Positions 1-5,800 of a DNA stretch of 5,800 nt are shown here, piece by piece. The DNA is from an uncultured Acidimicrobiaceae bacterium. GTDB lineage: Bacteria; Actinomycetota; Acidimicrobiia; Acidimicrobiales; Microtrichaceae. The stretch is from NCBI GenBank assembly GCA_937868025.1, contig CALMLJ010000182.1, positions 1 through 5,800 of the forward strand. Direction: 5' to 3'. Below the pieces are notes generated by a model. That model had not been told where the DNA came from and did no database searches. It was given only the letters and a program-made list of their open reading frames with translations. The translations under genes and the position numbers were made by a program. Within the stretch, counting starts at the first letter, position 1, and every line of letters begins with the position of its first letter.

Positions 1-1
1 T

Positions 2-409
2 GTGAAGACGCTCGGCAATGTCCTCTGGTTCGTGTTCTCAGGGATCTGGATGGCGATCGGATTCGCAGTGTCCGGCATCGTGTGTTGCCTCACCGTGATC
101 GGCATCCCGTTCGGAATCCAGGCGTTCAAGCTGGCCGGGTTCGCCCTGTGGCCGTTCGGCCGAACGGTGGTGCTGTCCGACGACGGCCCGACCGTCCTCG
201 GGACGGTGTTCAACGTGGTGTGGCTGGTGCTCTTCGGGTGGGGGCTATTCGTCGGGGCGCTGCTGTCGGCCGTGTTCCTCTGCCTCACGGTGATCGGCAT
301 CCCGTTCGCCGTGCAGTCAGTGAAGATCGGGGTGCTGGCGCTCTGGCCGTTCGGCAGACAGGTCGTCGACGCGAACTGGGCCGACCGCAGCGTTCCCGCC
401 AGCGCGTAG
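2..409 (+). CDS. YccF-family small membrane protein (tandem YccF repeats)
   Basis: A 135-residue integral membrane protein built from two similar halves. Each half has a hydrophobic helix followed by the block LTVIGIPF and then LWPFGR (first copy about residues 30-56, second about 95-120). This doubled LTVIGIP...K...ALWPFGR..V pattern matches the YccF domain, and the length is near that of E. coli YccF (about 148 residues). The molecular role of YccF is not established; it is an inner-membrane protein. The assigned start is a GTG at the second base of the window. The N-terminus (MKTLGNVLWFVFSG) lines up with that of YccF, so the gene is probably complete, but the ribosome binding site and promoter lie off the left edge and the start cannot be confirmed. 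It is convergent with the oxidase-like unit, from which a strong hairpin separates it, so it is probably not part of that unit. Family assignment is firm; function is unknown. Confidence 0.9.
   Translation: MKTLGNVLWFVFSGIWMAIGFAVSGIVCCLTVIGIPFGIQAFKLAGFALWPFGRTVVLSDDGPTVLGTVFNVVWLVLFGWGLFVGALLSAVFLCLTVIGIPFAVQSVKIGVLALWPFGRQVVDANWADRSVPASA
86..308 (+). repeat. Internal direct repeat within the YccF-type gene
   Basis: Bases 86-113 and 281-308 are identical at 27 of 28 positions and lie 195 bases (65 codons) apart. Each encodes the CLTVIGIPF block, and weaker similarity continues into the LWPFGR block downstream. This is the DNA trace of the two-domain architecture of the protein, not a mobile or regulatory repeat. 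Confidence 0.85.
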
Positions 410-451
410 TCGCCCGAACGGCATCGCCTGACGAGCAACACCCGAAGCGAT

Positions 452-491
452 CCGCCGGTCCGGTTCGTCGGTGACGAACCGGGACCGGCGG
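452..491. terminator. Long GC-rich hairpin between convergent genes, probable bidirectional terminator
   Basis: Bases 452-469 form an 18-base arm that pairs completely with 473-491, apart from one bulged G in the second arm. The loop is three bases (470-472, GGT). The hairpin begins just past the stop codon of the leftward gene ending at 493 and lies about 40 bases beyond the stop of the rightward gene ending at 409, so it can serve both transcripts. There is no T-tract on either strand. That is common for hairpin terminators in high-GC actinobacteria, but it leaves intrinsic termination unproven; protection of the 3' ends is an alternative role. Confidence 0.8.
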
Positions 492-492
492 T

Positions 493-1194
493 TCAGGCCG
501 TCGAGGTCTCCGATGACGGGCGCTCGGGATCGACGTTCACGAACCCCGATGCCAGCGCGCCCGCCGCGATGACGCTGGCGCCGGCCACGATGCCGAGCCC
601 ACCTTCGTGGTTGCTGAAGATCCCCCAGACGATCGAGAGGAACCCGAGCGTGATCGCCACCGCCGGGACCCGGGCCAGAACCCCCTGGGCCCAGGCCGGC
701 AGCGGCCGCGGCGCAGCGGCCCCAAGCGGTTCGGCGGGTTGAGCGTCCAACAAGCGACTCCGTTCCCGCGAATTCGACTCGGCCCACGCGAGGCCGGCTG
801 CCAGAACGATGACCAGCCCCAGCACGAACAACGCGTAGTCAACGACGACGCCGACCACGATCACAGCCATCCCCACGGCGGTGACGAATGGCCAGTACAC
901 GAGCGCGTCCGATGCCGGTTCCACCGGCGTCACCTCGGCGACGCCCAACTGCGCCTGCGCCTCGGCGGTCAGGTCGGTGCCGTCACGGCCCACGATCGTG
1001 ACGGTGGCCGCCAACAGGAACAGCAGTGCAGCCCCGATCAGCACGGCGTAGCCCAGATGGTCTCCGACTCCTCCCCACCAGCCGAGCAGCACCGGCCCCA
1101 GCCGGTCGCCGCCCGTCGAATAGCCGTAGACCAGTGCGGCCGCCCACGAGACGACCGAGAAGGCGAGGAAGGCGGTGGACTGGCGCGGGATCAT
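493..1194 (-). CDS. CtaF-like (cytochrome c oxidase subunit IV-like) membrane protein with C-terminal extension
   Basis: A 233-residue membrane protein with about six helices: roughly 7-27, 47-69, 101-118, 120-137, 176-192 and 201-218. The first four follow the plan of actinobacterial CtaF, the small subunit IV of aa3-type cytochrome c oxidase: two helices, a polar loop (70-98), then a helix starting with a YWPF motif (100-103), then a helix ending in acidic residues (WAES, 137-140). CtaF is usually about 130-140 residues, so the linker (about 141-175, Pro/Ala-rich) and last two helices are extra. No heme or metal ligand pattern is evident. It starts 28 bases after the stop of the second bd-like subunit with a near-ideal Shine-Dalgarno, so it is probably co-transcribed and may be an accessory subunit of that complex. 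The CtaF link rests on layout and a few residues recognised by eye; an unrelated membrane protein remains possible. Confidence 0.6.
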   Translation of the reverse strand: MIPRQSTAFLAFSVVSWAAALVYGYSTGGDRLGPVLLGWWGGVGDHLGYAVLIGAALLFLLAATVTIVGRDGTDLTAEAQAQLGVAEVTPVEPASDALVYWPFVTAVGMAVIVVGVVVDYALFVLGLVIVLAAGLAWAESNSRERSRLLDAQPAEPLGAAAPRPLPAWAQGVLARVPAVAITLGFLSIVWGIFSNHEGGLGIVAGASVIAAGALASGFVNVDPERPSSETSTA

Positions 1195-1198
1195 GGCG

Positions 1199-1207
1199 CC
1201 TCCTTTT
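1199..1207 (-). promoter_or_regulatory. Strong Shine-Dalgarno for the CtaF-like gene
   Basis: On the minus strand the sequence AAAAGGAGG lies four bases before the ATG at 1194. This nearly perfect anti-16S match fixes the start and suggests that the third gene of the unit has its own efficient ribosome entry rather than depending only on translational coupling. Confidence 0.85.
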
Positions 1208-1222
1208 CGAATGTCATCCGCA

Positions 1223-2428
1223 TCACTTGAGAACCAGTACGGCGTAGAGGCCGACGAGGAGGAAGAAGCCGAACCAGGCTCCGAGCATGCCGGTCGCGAC
1301 CCGCCCGAATCGGTCGACGCGCAGGGAGATCGTGGCCTGGTCGGCCGAGCGAAGCCCTGCCTGGTAGAGCACCAGGACGAGGTACACGATGATCGACACT
1401 CCGACCACCGAGGTCACCCCGAACATCGCGACCGACCCCCAATCGACGCGGAACGGGTAGTCGGCCACGCGGTAGCCGAACTGAGCGAGGGCGGACGATC
1501 GGATCACCTCGCGCACCACCGCCACGACCGCGAGCGAGCCGAACCAAGCAGCAATCGCCCGAGGCCCGATGGCCACCGGATTCCGGTGAAGCGCGAAGAA
1601 TGCCGCGAGCGCCAGGCCGAGCGCCCCGAGCGTGACGGTCACCTCGATGCCGACCTTCATCTCCGCACCTTCGGTGAGTCCCCACCACACTCCCGCTGCG
1701 CTGTAGAGGAGGCTCGCGACGATTCCGACACGCCGGGCTCGAGCGGCAACCCACGTGAGGAACTCACGATCGGCGTCGGCGCGCTTGGACCGGTACCACG
1801 TGTAGACCAGACCGGCGATCGCAACGCTCAGCGCCCCCTGCAACGGAAGCAGGAACGTCACCCGCCCGGCGTTCGCCGCGTGGAACTGGATCCCCCGGGT
1901 ATCCGCGACCCCGTCGGGTGCGTACCACTGTCGCCACTGCTCCGGCCGGATGGAGACGCTCGCCAGCACGTGCATGATCCAGCCCGCGAGAAGGAGCAGG
2001 ACGAGCCCGGCGACCGAGGTCCACAGCAGACGACCCTCGGGCGAACCCTTCAGATAGAAGACGTAGGCGCAGGTGTACCCCGACGCGACCACCAGGATGA
2101 AGATCACCGACCAGAACCCGGTGAGCGCGTTGCTGGCGTACCAGATCGGGTCGTAGATCGTCTGCAGGAACAACAGGGGGGCAATCCCGGTCACGATGCC
2201 GAGCCCGACGGCGCTCGGTGTCAGCCGCGCCGTCGACCGAGCGAGCCGGAGCTCGTACTCCCCACCTCGCCGGAATCCCCAGATCGTCGACACGCTTGCG
2301 CCGACCGCGAGGGTCACGAAGAAGATGTGGATCACCCACGTGATCACGAGCAGCACCTGGAACACCTGCGGGTAGAACGGCGCGCCGAGCGGGTCGCGCA
2401 TCATCCGGAGCGCGTCATCAACCTCCAT
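1223..2428 (-). CDS. Second cytochrome bd-like subunit (diverged CydA-family paralog in the CydB position)
   Basis: A 401-residue polytopic membrane protein with about ten helices: near 21-50, 69-92, 101-126, 134-157, 186-211, 229-251, 258-281, 286-306, 333-357 and 378-399. The first eight parallel the upstream bd-like subunit. His34 in helix 1 (IHIFFVTLAVGA) sits where CydA has His19. The end of helix 8 has VVREVIR, with Glu307 and Arg310 matching Glu445 and Arg448 of E. coli CydA. The acidic residue equivalent to CydA Glu99 in helix 3 is absent, as are the heme b558 histidine and the Q-loop. I infer a CydA-family paralog acting as partner subunit, perhaps able to hold heme in its own core. 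The start is the ATG at 2428, which has a clear ribosome site; an open frame extends 42 codons further upstream, but that part is Arg-rich and lies inside the upstream gene. Its first 11 bases overlap that gene, implying translational coupling. Alternative: a generic membrane partner with only distant bd ancestry. Confidence 0.7.
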   Translation of the reverse strand: MEVDDALRMMRDPLGAPFYPQVFQVLLVITWVIHIFFVTLAVGASVSTIWGFRRGGEYELRLARSTARLTPSAVGLGIVTGIAPLLFLQTIYDPIWYASNALTGFWSVIFILVVASGYTCAYVFYLKGSPEGRLLWTSVAGLVLLLLAGWIMHVLASVSIRPEQWRQWYAPDGVADTRGIQFHAANAGRVTFLLPLQGALSVAIAGLVYTWYRSKRADADREFLTWVAARARRVGIVASLLYSAAGVWWGLTEGAEMKVGIEVTVTLGALGLALAAFFALHRNPVAIGPRAIAAWFGSLAVVAVVREVIRSSALAQFGYRVADYPFRVDWGSVAMFGVTSVVGVSIIVYLVLVLYQAGLRSADQATISLRVDRFGRVATGMLGAWFGFFLLVGLYAVLVLK

Positions 2429-3854
2429 GTGAGCCTCCCGCGGGTGCGATCGTCGTCGGCGGCAACGTCGTGGGCGGACCCTGTTGTCGATCGACCATGT
2501 ATTCGAGGTAGGCCGCCAATGCGTCCTTCTCGTCGTCATTTCCGACGAAGTCATGCATGAACGGGTAGGTGCCGAGATTGTCGATCAGCGCACGAATCGA
2601 CGCGGCATCGTTTGCGGAGATCTTGCGCAACAACGCCGATTGTTGCCTCAGCGCCACCTGCGTATCTCCGACGTGGATCACCGTCTGGTCACTCACGCTG
2701 TGGCAGCCCGAGCATTCCATGATGGCGATCTGTCTCCCCACCGCTATCTCGTGCGAGGGGAACTCCTTCGGCGCGTTGGCGTCGATCTCATCGGCCGCCG
2801 GGACGAACGGGAGATGTCCGAGAATTCCGGTCTCGTCGAGGCGGGCCTCTTCACTCTCGATTCCTCGTGCCGGGAGGCCATTGAACACCAGCTGGTTCGA
2901 CGAGATGTACCCGTTGACCACGTCCGGCTTCCGCAAGATCTCCCGCGTGCGTTCCGCCCCGAAGACGGTGGTGAACAGGACGAAGAACATGCCGATGGCG
3001 CTGACGCGCGTGTGACGCGAGGGTCTCCATGCGGCGAGGAGCAGTCCCAGTGCGGTGAAGACGAGACCGACCACGAGGATCTGCACCGTGACCGCCGGAA
3101 AGGCCTTGGTCGAGAGGAGCCCCTTGGAGCGGGCGGGGATGTTGTGCCAGTACCACACCCGCCCGATCAGGAGCGCCGCAGCGAGCCCGACGAGGCCGAT
3201 GATGCCGGCCCACCGGATGATGTGCCGACGCTCCGGGAAGTCCCGAGGCAACCGGGATGCCATGAGAATCGCCCACGCCCCCGTAATCGCCTGCATCAGG
3301 GCGAACCGCATGAAGTACTGCGGCCAGAACGTGGGGTTGTAGAACCCCGACAACACCTCGCCGTTCTCGAGCCACTTCCCCGGCGAGAGCTTGAAGCCGA
3401 GGATGCCGACGATCAGCGACAGCGTGCCGGTTCCGCCGAGCGCGAGGATGAAGGCCAGGCGCAGGTGCGTCTTCGGATCAACCTTCTCGAGGGTGTAGTA
3501 GTACACGATGATCCCGACGACATCGATCAGGAACATGTACCACTCCGACCCCCAGAAGAGGACGAAGTTGTGGATGAGCGTCGAGATGCCGCGGGGGTTT
3601 CCTGCTGTGGTGCTCTGCCAGATCCCGACGCCGGTCATCGCCCCCCACACGTAGGAGAAGACCAGGAGACCCATCGCGCTCTTGCGAAGGTACTGATACA
3701 GCTCCGGACGGTTCTCCCGATAGGCCCGTCGTTCGACGTAGAAGTTGAACCACGCCGCACCCACCGTGAGGTGAGACGCAATGACATGAAATGCGGCGAT
3801 CACTGCGACGAACATCGTCGAATGAACGCCCAATCCCTCCCAGGTTGGGTACAT
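2418..3854 (-). CDS. Cytochrome bd-like subunit I with fused C-terminal cytochrome c domain
   Basis: A 478-residue CydA-superfamily membrane protein. Eight helices lie near residues 14-38, 57-81, 93-121, 130-155, 177-201, 211-234, 252-276 and 283-301. Matches to E. coli CydA: His23 with His19, Glu104 with Glu99, and Glu305, Arg308 and Pro310 (REILRKP) with Glu445, Arg448 and Pro450 of the GRQPW region, so active-site heme ligands are kept. Missing: the b558 ligand His186 (Arg183 here), an obvious Met393 counterpart, and the Q-loop (only about 20 residues join helices 6 and 7). Residues about 365-455 form a class I cytochrome c domain: CSGCH at 381-385, with Met433 in YPFMHDF the likely sixth ligand. 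A Pro/Thr-rich tail follows. With the CydA N-terminus outside, eight helices place the heme c domain outside too. I infer an O2 reductase fed by cytochrome c rather than quinol. The ATG at 3854 puts His23 at CydA spacing, with GAAGGA upstream; a GTG at 3905 would add 17 residues. Confidence 0.85.
   Translation of the reverse strand: MYPTWEGLGVHSTMFVAVIAAFHVIASHLTVGAAWFNFYVERRAYRENRPELYQYLRKSAMGLLVFSYVWGAMTGVGIWQSTTAGNPRGISTLIHNFVLFWGSEWYMFLIDVVGIIVYYYTLEKVDPKTHLRLAFILALGGTGTLSLIVGILGFKLSPGKWLENGEVLSGFYNPTFWPQYFMRFALMQAITGAWAILMASRLPRDFPERRHIIRWAGIIGLVGLAAALLIGRVWYWHNIPARSKGLLSTKAFPAVTVQILVVGLVFTALGLLLAAWRPSRHTRVSAIGMFFVLFTTVFGAERTREILRKPDVVNGYISSNQLVFNGLPARGIESEEARLDETGILGHLPFVPAADEIDANAPKEFPSHEIAVGRQIAIMECSGCHSVSDQTVIHVGDTQVALRQQSALLRKISANDAASIRALIDNLGTYPFMHDFVGNDDEKDALAAYLEYMVDRQQGPPTTLPPTTIAPAGGSHGG
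2434..2439 (-). promoter_or_regulatory. Shine-Dalgarno that fixes the start of the second bd-like subunit
   Basis: GGGAGG on the minus strand, five bases before the ATG at 2428. It lies inside the last codons of the upstream subunit I gene and favours this ATG over the in-frame upstream start at 2554. Confidence 0.8.
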
Positions 3855-4004
3855 CGCTTCACGGTCCTTCCACGAGTGCGGCTGAGGGCAAAGCCCCGCA
3901 TGCACGTTCCAGAAGTCCAGGTCGACGAGATGAACCCAACGGTTCCATCGCCACGGCAGATAGTCGACATCGTTGGGGCGTCGAACCGGCTCGCCTCGGC
4001 AAAC
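3855..4004 (-). promoter_or_regulatory. 150-base gap upstream of the bd-like unit; probable promoter region
   Basis: This is the only sizeable gap in the leftward gene series and so the likeliest location of a promoter for the three-gene unit. A TTGACC hexamer overlaps the stop codon of the preceding gene (minus strand, about 4013-4008) and could be a -35 element, but I see no convincing -10 at the matching distance. Two GTCGAC palindromes occur at 3921-3926 and 3963-3968. The reading frame of subunit I stays open backward through nearly all of the gap, though its only in-frame ATG or GTG start there is the GTG at 3905. Assigning a promoter rests on position, not on a recognised motif. Confidence 0.4.
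3929..3949. other. Imperfect inverted repeat in the leader of the bd-like unit
   Basis: GATGAACC and GGTTCCATC flank the four-base spacer CAAC. The arms pair over eight bases if one C is bulged. It could be a weak transcript hairpin or an operator for a dimeric regulator, or chance; the stem is short and nothing else supports it. Confidence 0.25.
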
Positions 4005-5054
4005 TCAGGTCAACGGAGTGGCGATCGGGTCCTGCGCTCGGGTCGCGATCAGTCGCCACGCCGAGAATCCGCCGACGCCCAGGCCGACACCGACGGCGCC
4101 GGCGACCAGCCAGCGCGCGAGATCGGCGTCGAGCGAGGTCGGCAACTGGGACTCGGCGAGCCACGCGCCGCTGCCGATCGCGGCACTCCCCACGACGAGC
4201 AGCCCCGCCAACATGGCAAGCCACAACGGTTCGGTTCCCCGCTCGCCCCAGGTGAACGCCGCCCCGCCCAGCAGGGCGGGCACGAGGATCGGAAGTGTGG
4301 CGAGCGCGAGCTTGGACGTCGTGGGCTCCGAGCTGTCCGCCCAGATCCCGACCATGGTGGTCACGAGCACCGCGCCCAACACCAGGGTCGAGGCGACCAA
4401 CGCCGGCCGCGTTCGCCACACCAGTGCAACGACGACGAGGAGCGCCACCGCAGCCACCACCACCAGCCACCCCCCGAGCAACGGAGGCGGCACCCATTCG
4501 ATCGTTCCGGAGATCAGAGCCACCCGGCCGTCGACCTCGACCGGGATCGACCACGACTGCACGACGTGGGTCCGGTCGGGCGCCGCGCGCACCGCAGCGG
4601 GGTCGTCATCCATCCAGTGAGCACGGTGGTCGTGCCACCGCGCTGTGTGTCCTGTCGACAGCCGGTGCCAATCGGGAGAGATCGTCGGATCCGCGAGTGG
4701 CTCGACCTCGGGCGGGAGCATCTGGCTGTTCAGCACGACCGCCTGGGAGTTCCGGTTCTCCCACACTCCGGTGTCGTCGATTCGCAGGTACGGGGAGCCC
4801 GAGTAGTCGAGGATCACGAGATCCGCAGCCGACCGGTTGGTCACGACGAACTCCGTCCCGCCGTCGCTCAGCTCGACGCTGAGGCCAGCGAGCTCCGGCA
4901 CCGCGGTGACCGTGACGCGGTAGTTGGAGGACGGGGCACCGGAACCGGTCGGCCCATGGGCCGACGCCGGAGGTGCGAGTACAACAACGCAACCGATGGC
5001 GGCCACCAGGACGGAGACGGCTCGGGCGAACACTCCCAGCGGAGTCGCACCCAC
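4005..5054 (-). CDS. Exported membrane-anchored protein of unknown function with His/Trp cluster
   Basis: A 349-residue protein. Residues 1-32 form a signal peptide: an Arg near the start, a hydrophobic core, and PASA before His33. An extracytoplasmic beta-rich domain follows (about 33-190), with SNYRV at 43-47 and a YLRIDDTGVWENR stretch at 89-101. A striking aromatic/histidine segment spans about 129-147, with His130, His136, His141, His143 and His146 set among tryptophans. Four helices then lie near 194-213, 217-237, 248-267 and 278-300, and a fifth near 314-336. I recognise the layout from uncharacterised actinobacterial proteins but know no assigned function. The histidine cluster could bind a metal such as copper; this is inference. 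The start is a GTG at 5054, three bases after the stop of the zinc-finger gene, with GGAG about nine bases upstream. It is almost certainly co-transcribed with that gene and may act with it in envelope or metal sensing. Confidence 0.75.
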   Translation of the reverse strand: MGATPLGVFARAVSVLVAAIGCVVVLAPPASAHGPTGSGAPSSNYRVTVTAVPELAGLSVELSDGGTEFVVTNRSAADLVILDYSGSPYLRIDDTGVWENRNSQAVVLNSQMLPPEVEPLADPTISPDWHRLSTGHTARWHDHRAHWMDDDPAAVRAAPDRTHVVQSWSIPVEVDGRVALISGTIEWVPPPLLGGWLVVVAAVALLVVVALVWRTRPALVASTLVLGAVLVTTMVGIWADSSEPTTSKLALATLPILVPALLGGAAFTWGERGTEPLWLAMLAGLLVVGSAAIGSGAWLAESQLPTSLDADLARWLVAGAVGVGLGVGGFSAWRLIATRAQDPIATPLT

Positions 5055-5057
5055 CGA

Positions 5058-5708
5058 TCAGGGCTCCGGGTGGGTCACGAGACGCAGCGACGGTTCGGCG
5101 TGTTGACCGTCGCCCTTGGCCGCCGGCTCGGCCGTCGTCTGGCGAAGTCCACGACCGGGCCGGGTGAGCAGCCACACGAGGAAGGCGCTGCACACCTCGA
5201 GGAGGTGCACTGACTCGCTGACGAGAAGGGTTCGCCCCGTGATGATGTCCTCGACCGCGGTCGCGATGAGTGCTGCGATCAACACCAACGACACTCCGAG
5301 CATGGTGCGGGCCCGCGCCGGGCGGATCGCCACAACGACGAGGCCGAACGCATAGGCGAGGCTGAACGCACCGAGGTGGGACAACGCATGGGCCTCGGCG
5401 GCGGTGGCGAGAAAGTCGGGAATTGCGAAGACGACGATCTGGATCGCGACGAGCACGAGGAGCCACCGCACAATCGGGCTGTGGCGCTCACGGTCGGCGA
5501 TTCCGACGTTGCGGACGACCGCCTTCGACAGGTCGGGCACGTTCGGAGCGTCGGCGATCGCGGCGCGCCGGCGCAGGCGGTAGGACATGTCGGCAAACTC
5601 GCGGCACTCGGCGCAGCCTTCCAAGTGCTCCTCGAGGACGGGGTCGATCGACGGCAGCCGGTCATCGACCATGTCGGAGATGGCCTCTCGGCAGTCCTCG
5701 CAACTCAT
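5058..5708 (-). CDS. zf-HC2 putative anti-sigma factor with four-helix membrane domain
   Basis: A 216-residue protein. The N-terminal zinc-binding anti-sigma (ZAS/zf-HC2) domain spans about 1-45: Cys3, Cys6, then His28, Cys32 and Cys35 in the HLEGCAEC motif (H-x3-C-x2-C), with Cys3 or Cys6 as the likely fourth ligand. Such domains hold ECF sigma factors inactive in the cytoplasm, often under redox or zinc control. Four helices follow, near 77-99, 108-129, 133-155 and 161-183, with a polar C-terminal tail. In actinobacteria, zf-HC2 genes usually lie directly after an ECF sigma gene; here that gene would be just off the right edge. The ATG at 5708 is chosen because MSCEDC is a typical family start. 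A GTG at 5711 is an alternative with GGGAG ten bases upstream. The frame is also open to the window edge (ATG at 5795), so the start is uncertain. The gene is followed three bases later by the exported His/Trp-cluster protein. Confidence 0.8.
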   Translation of the reverse strand: MSCEDCREAISDMVDDRLPSIDPVLEEHLEGCAECREFADMSYRLRRRAAIADAPNVPDLSKAVVRNVGIADRERHSPIVRWLLVLVAIQIVVFAIPDFLATAAEAHALSHLGAFSLAYAFGLVVVAIRPARARTMLGVSLVLIAALIATAVEDIITGRTLLVSESVHLLEVCSAFLVWLLTRPGRGLRQTTAEPAAKGDGQHAEPSLRLVTHPEP

Positions 5709-5800
5709 CACCTTGTGGTCGCTCCCGGCGTCGCTGTGGGTTCCCCGGATCGAGGATTGGCCGGAAGGCCACGGGGACTGGAACCATCGTGCCATGTCCC
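5709..5800. other. Right-edge segment upstream of the zf-HC2 gene, coding status unresolved
   Basis: On the minus strand this segment could be the leader of the zf-HC2 gene, an N-terminal extension of it (frame open to the edge, with the highest third-position G/C of the three frames), or the end of an upstream gene. In the last case one frame ends in a TGA that overlaps the ATG at 5708 as TGATG, a typical coupling arrangement. That frame gives a Pro/Gly/Thr-rich tail with no recognisable domain, so it is not called as a gene. Confidence 0.4.

Noticed and set aside
2418..2480. The Pro/Thr-rich tail of subunit I as a second metal or heme site
   Set aside because: Only one histidine and no cysteine lie in the tail (GGSHGG end). 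It looks like a flexible, low-complexity extracytoplasmic tail.
2429..2554. Upstream start for the second bd-like subunit, adding 42 residues
   Set aside because: The extra segment is Arg-rich and lies within the coding sequence for the cytochrome c domain of the upstream gene. The ATG at 2428 has GGGAGG at ideal spacing.
1175..2560. A 461-codon open frame on the plus strand
   Set aside because: It is antisense to the second bd-like subunit, with a charged, low-complexity composition and no recognisable fold. It also crosses a gene boundary and a convincing ribosome site on the other strand.
2418..3854. Ordinary CydA of a quinol-oxidising cytochrome bd
   Set aside because: There is no Q-loop, the b558 histidine is replaced, no CydB follows, and a cytochrome c domain is present.
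2484..5213. A 909-codon open frame on the plus strand
   Set aside because: It lies antisense to several genes with clear membrane helices and conserved motifs. Its product is rich in Arg, Asp, Glu, His and Pro with no domain, as expected from the antisense of G/C-ending codons.
5709..5800. C-terminal end of an upstream sigma factor gene
   Set aside because: One minus-strand frame ends in TGA overlapping the ATG at 5708, but its roughly 30 visible residues have no sigma-factor features and its third-position G/C is the lowest of the three frames.

Overview
The window is high-GC DNA with strong G/C bias at third codon positions, and it looks actinobacterial. Supporting points are an actinobacterial-type CtaF-like protein, a zf-HC2 protein with a four-helix membrane domain, a signal-peptide protein of a type I associate with actinobacteria, and a Pro/Thr-rich C-terminal tail. 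I would guess Acidimicrobiia or relatives, but no marker gene is present, so this is inference.

Layout from left to right. A short YccF-type membrane protein gene (2-409, +) faces five genes that all read leftward (- strand). A long hairpin (452-491) fills the gap between the convergent 3' ends. The leftward genes fall into two groups. The downstream group (3854 to 493) is a tight three-gene unit: a cytochrome bd-like subunit I fused to a C-terminal cytochrome c domain; a second, diverged CydA-like membrane subunit that overlaps the first by 11 bases; and, 28 bases on, a small CtaF-like membrane protein. The upstream group (5708 to 4005) encodes a zinc-finger (zf-HC2) protein with a membrane domain, probably an anti-sigma factor, and, 3 bases later, an exported membrane-anchored protein with a histidine/tryptophan cluster. 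A 150-base gap separates the groups and is the natural place for a promoter of the oxidase-like unit.

How they may work together. The three-gene unit looks like a non-canonical cytochrome bd-superfamily complex. Subunit I keeps the histidine and glutamate that hold the active-site hemes in CydA, but it has no Q-loop and lacks the histidine ligand of heme b558. It carries a CxxCH heme c domain instead, and eight helices would put that domain outside the cytoplasmic membrane. The simplest reading is that electrons arrive through cytochrome c rather than quinol. No CydB is present; a second CydA-like paralog sits in its place. Members of the superfamily without a quinol site are known from phylogenomics but, to my knowledge, are poorly characterised biochemically. 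The upstream pair could be an envelope or metal/redox stress module with its sigma factor gene just past the right edge, but that is not visible here.

No tRNA, rRNA, CRISPR array, insertion sequence or phage feature was seen.
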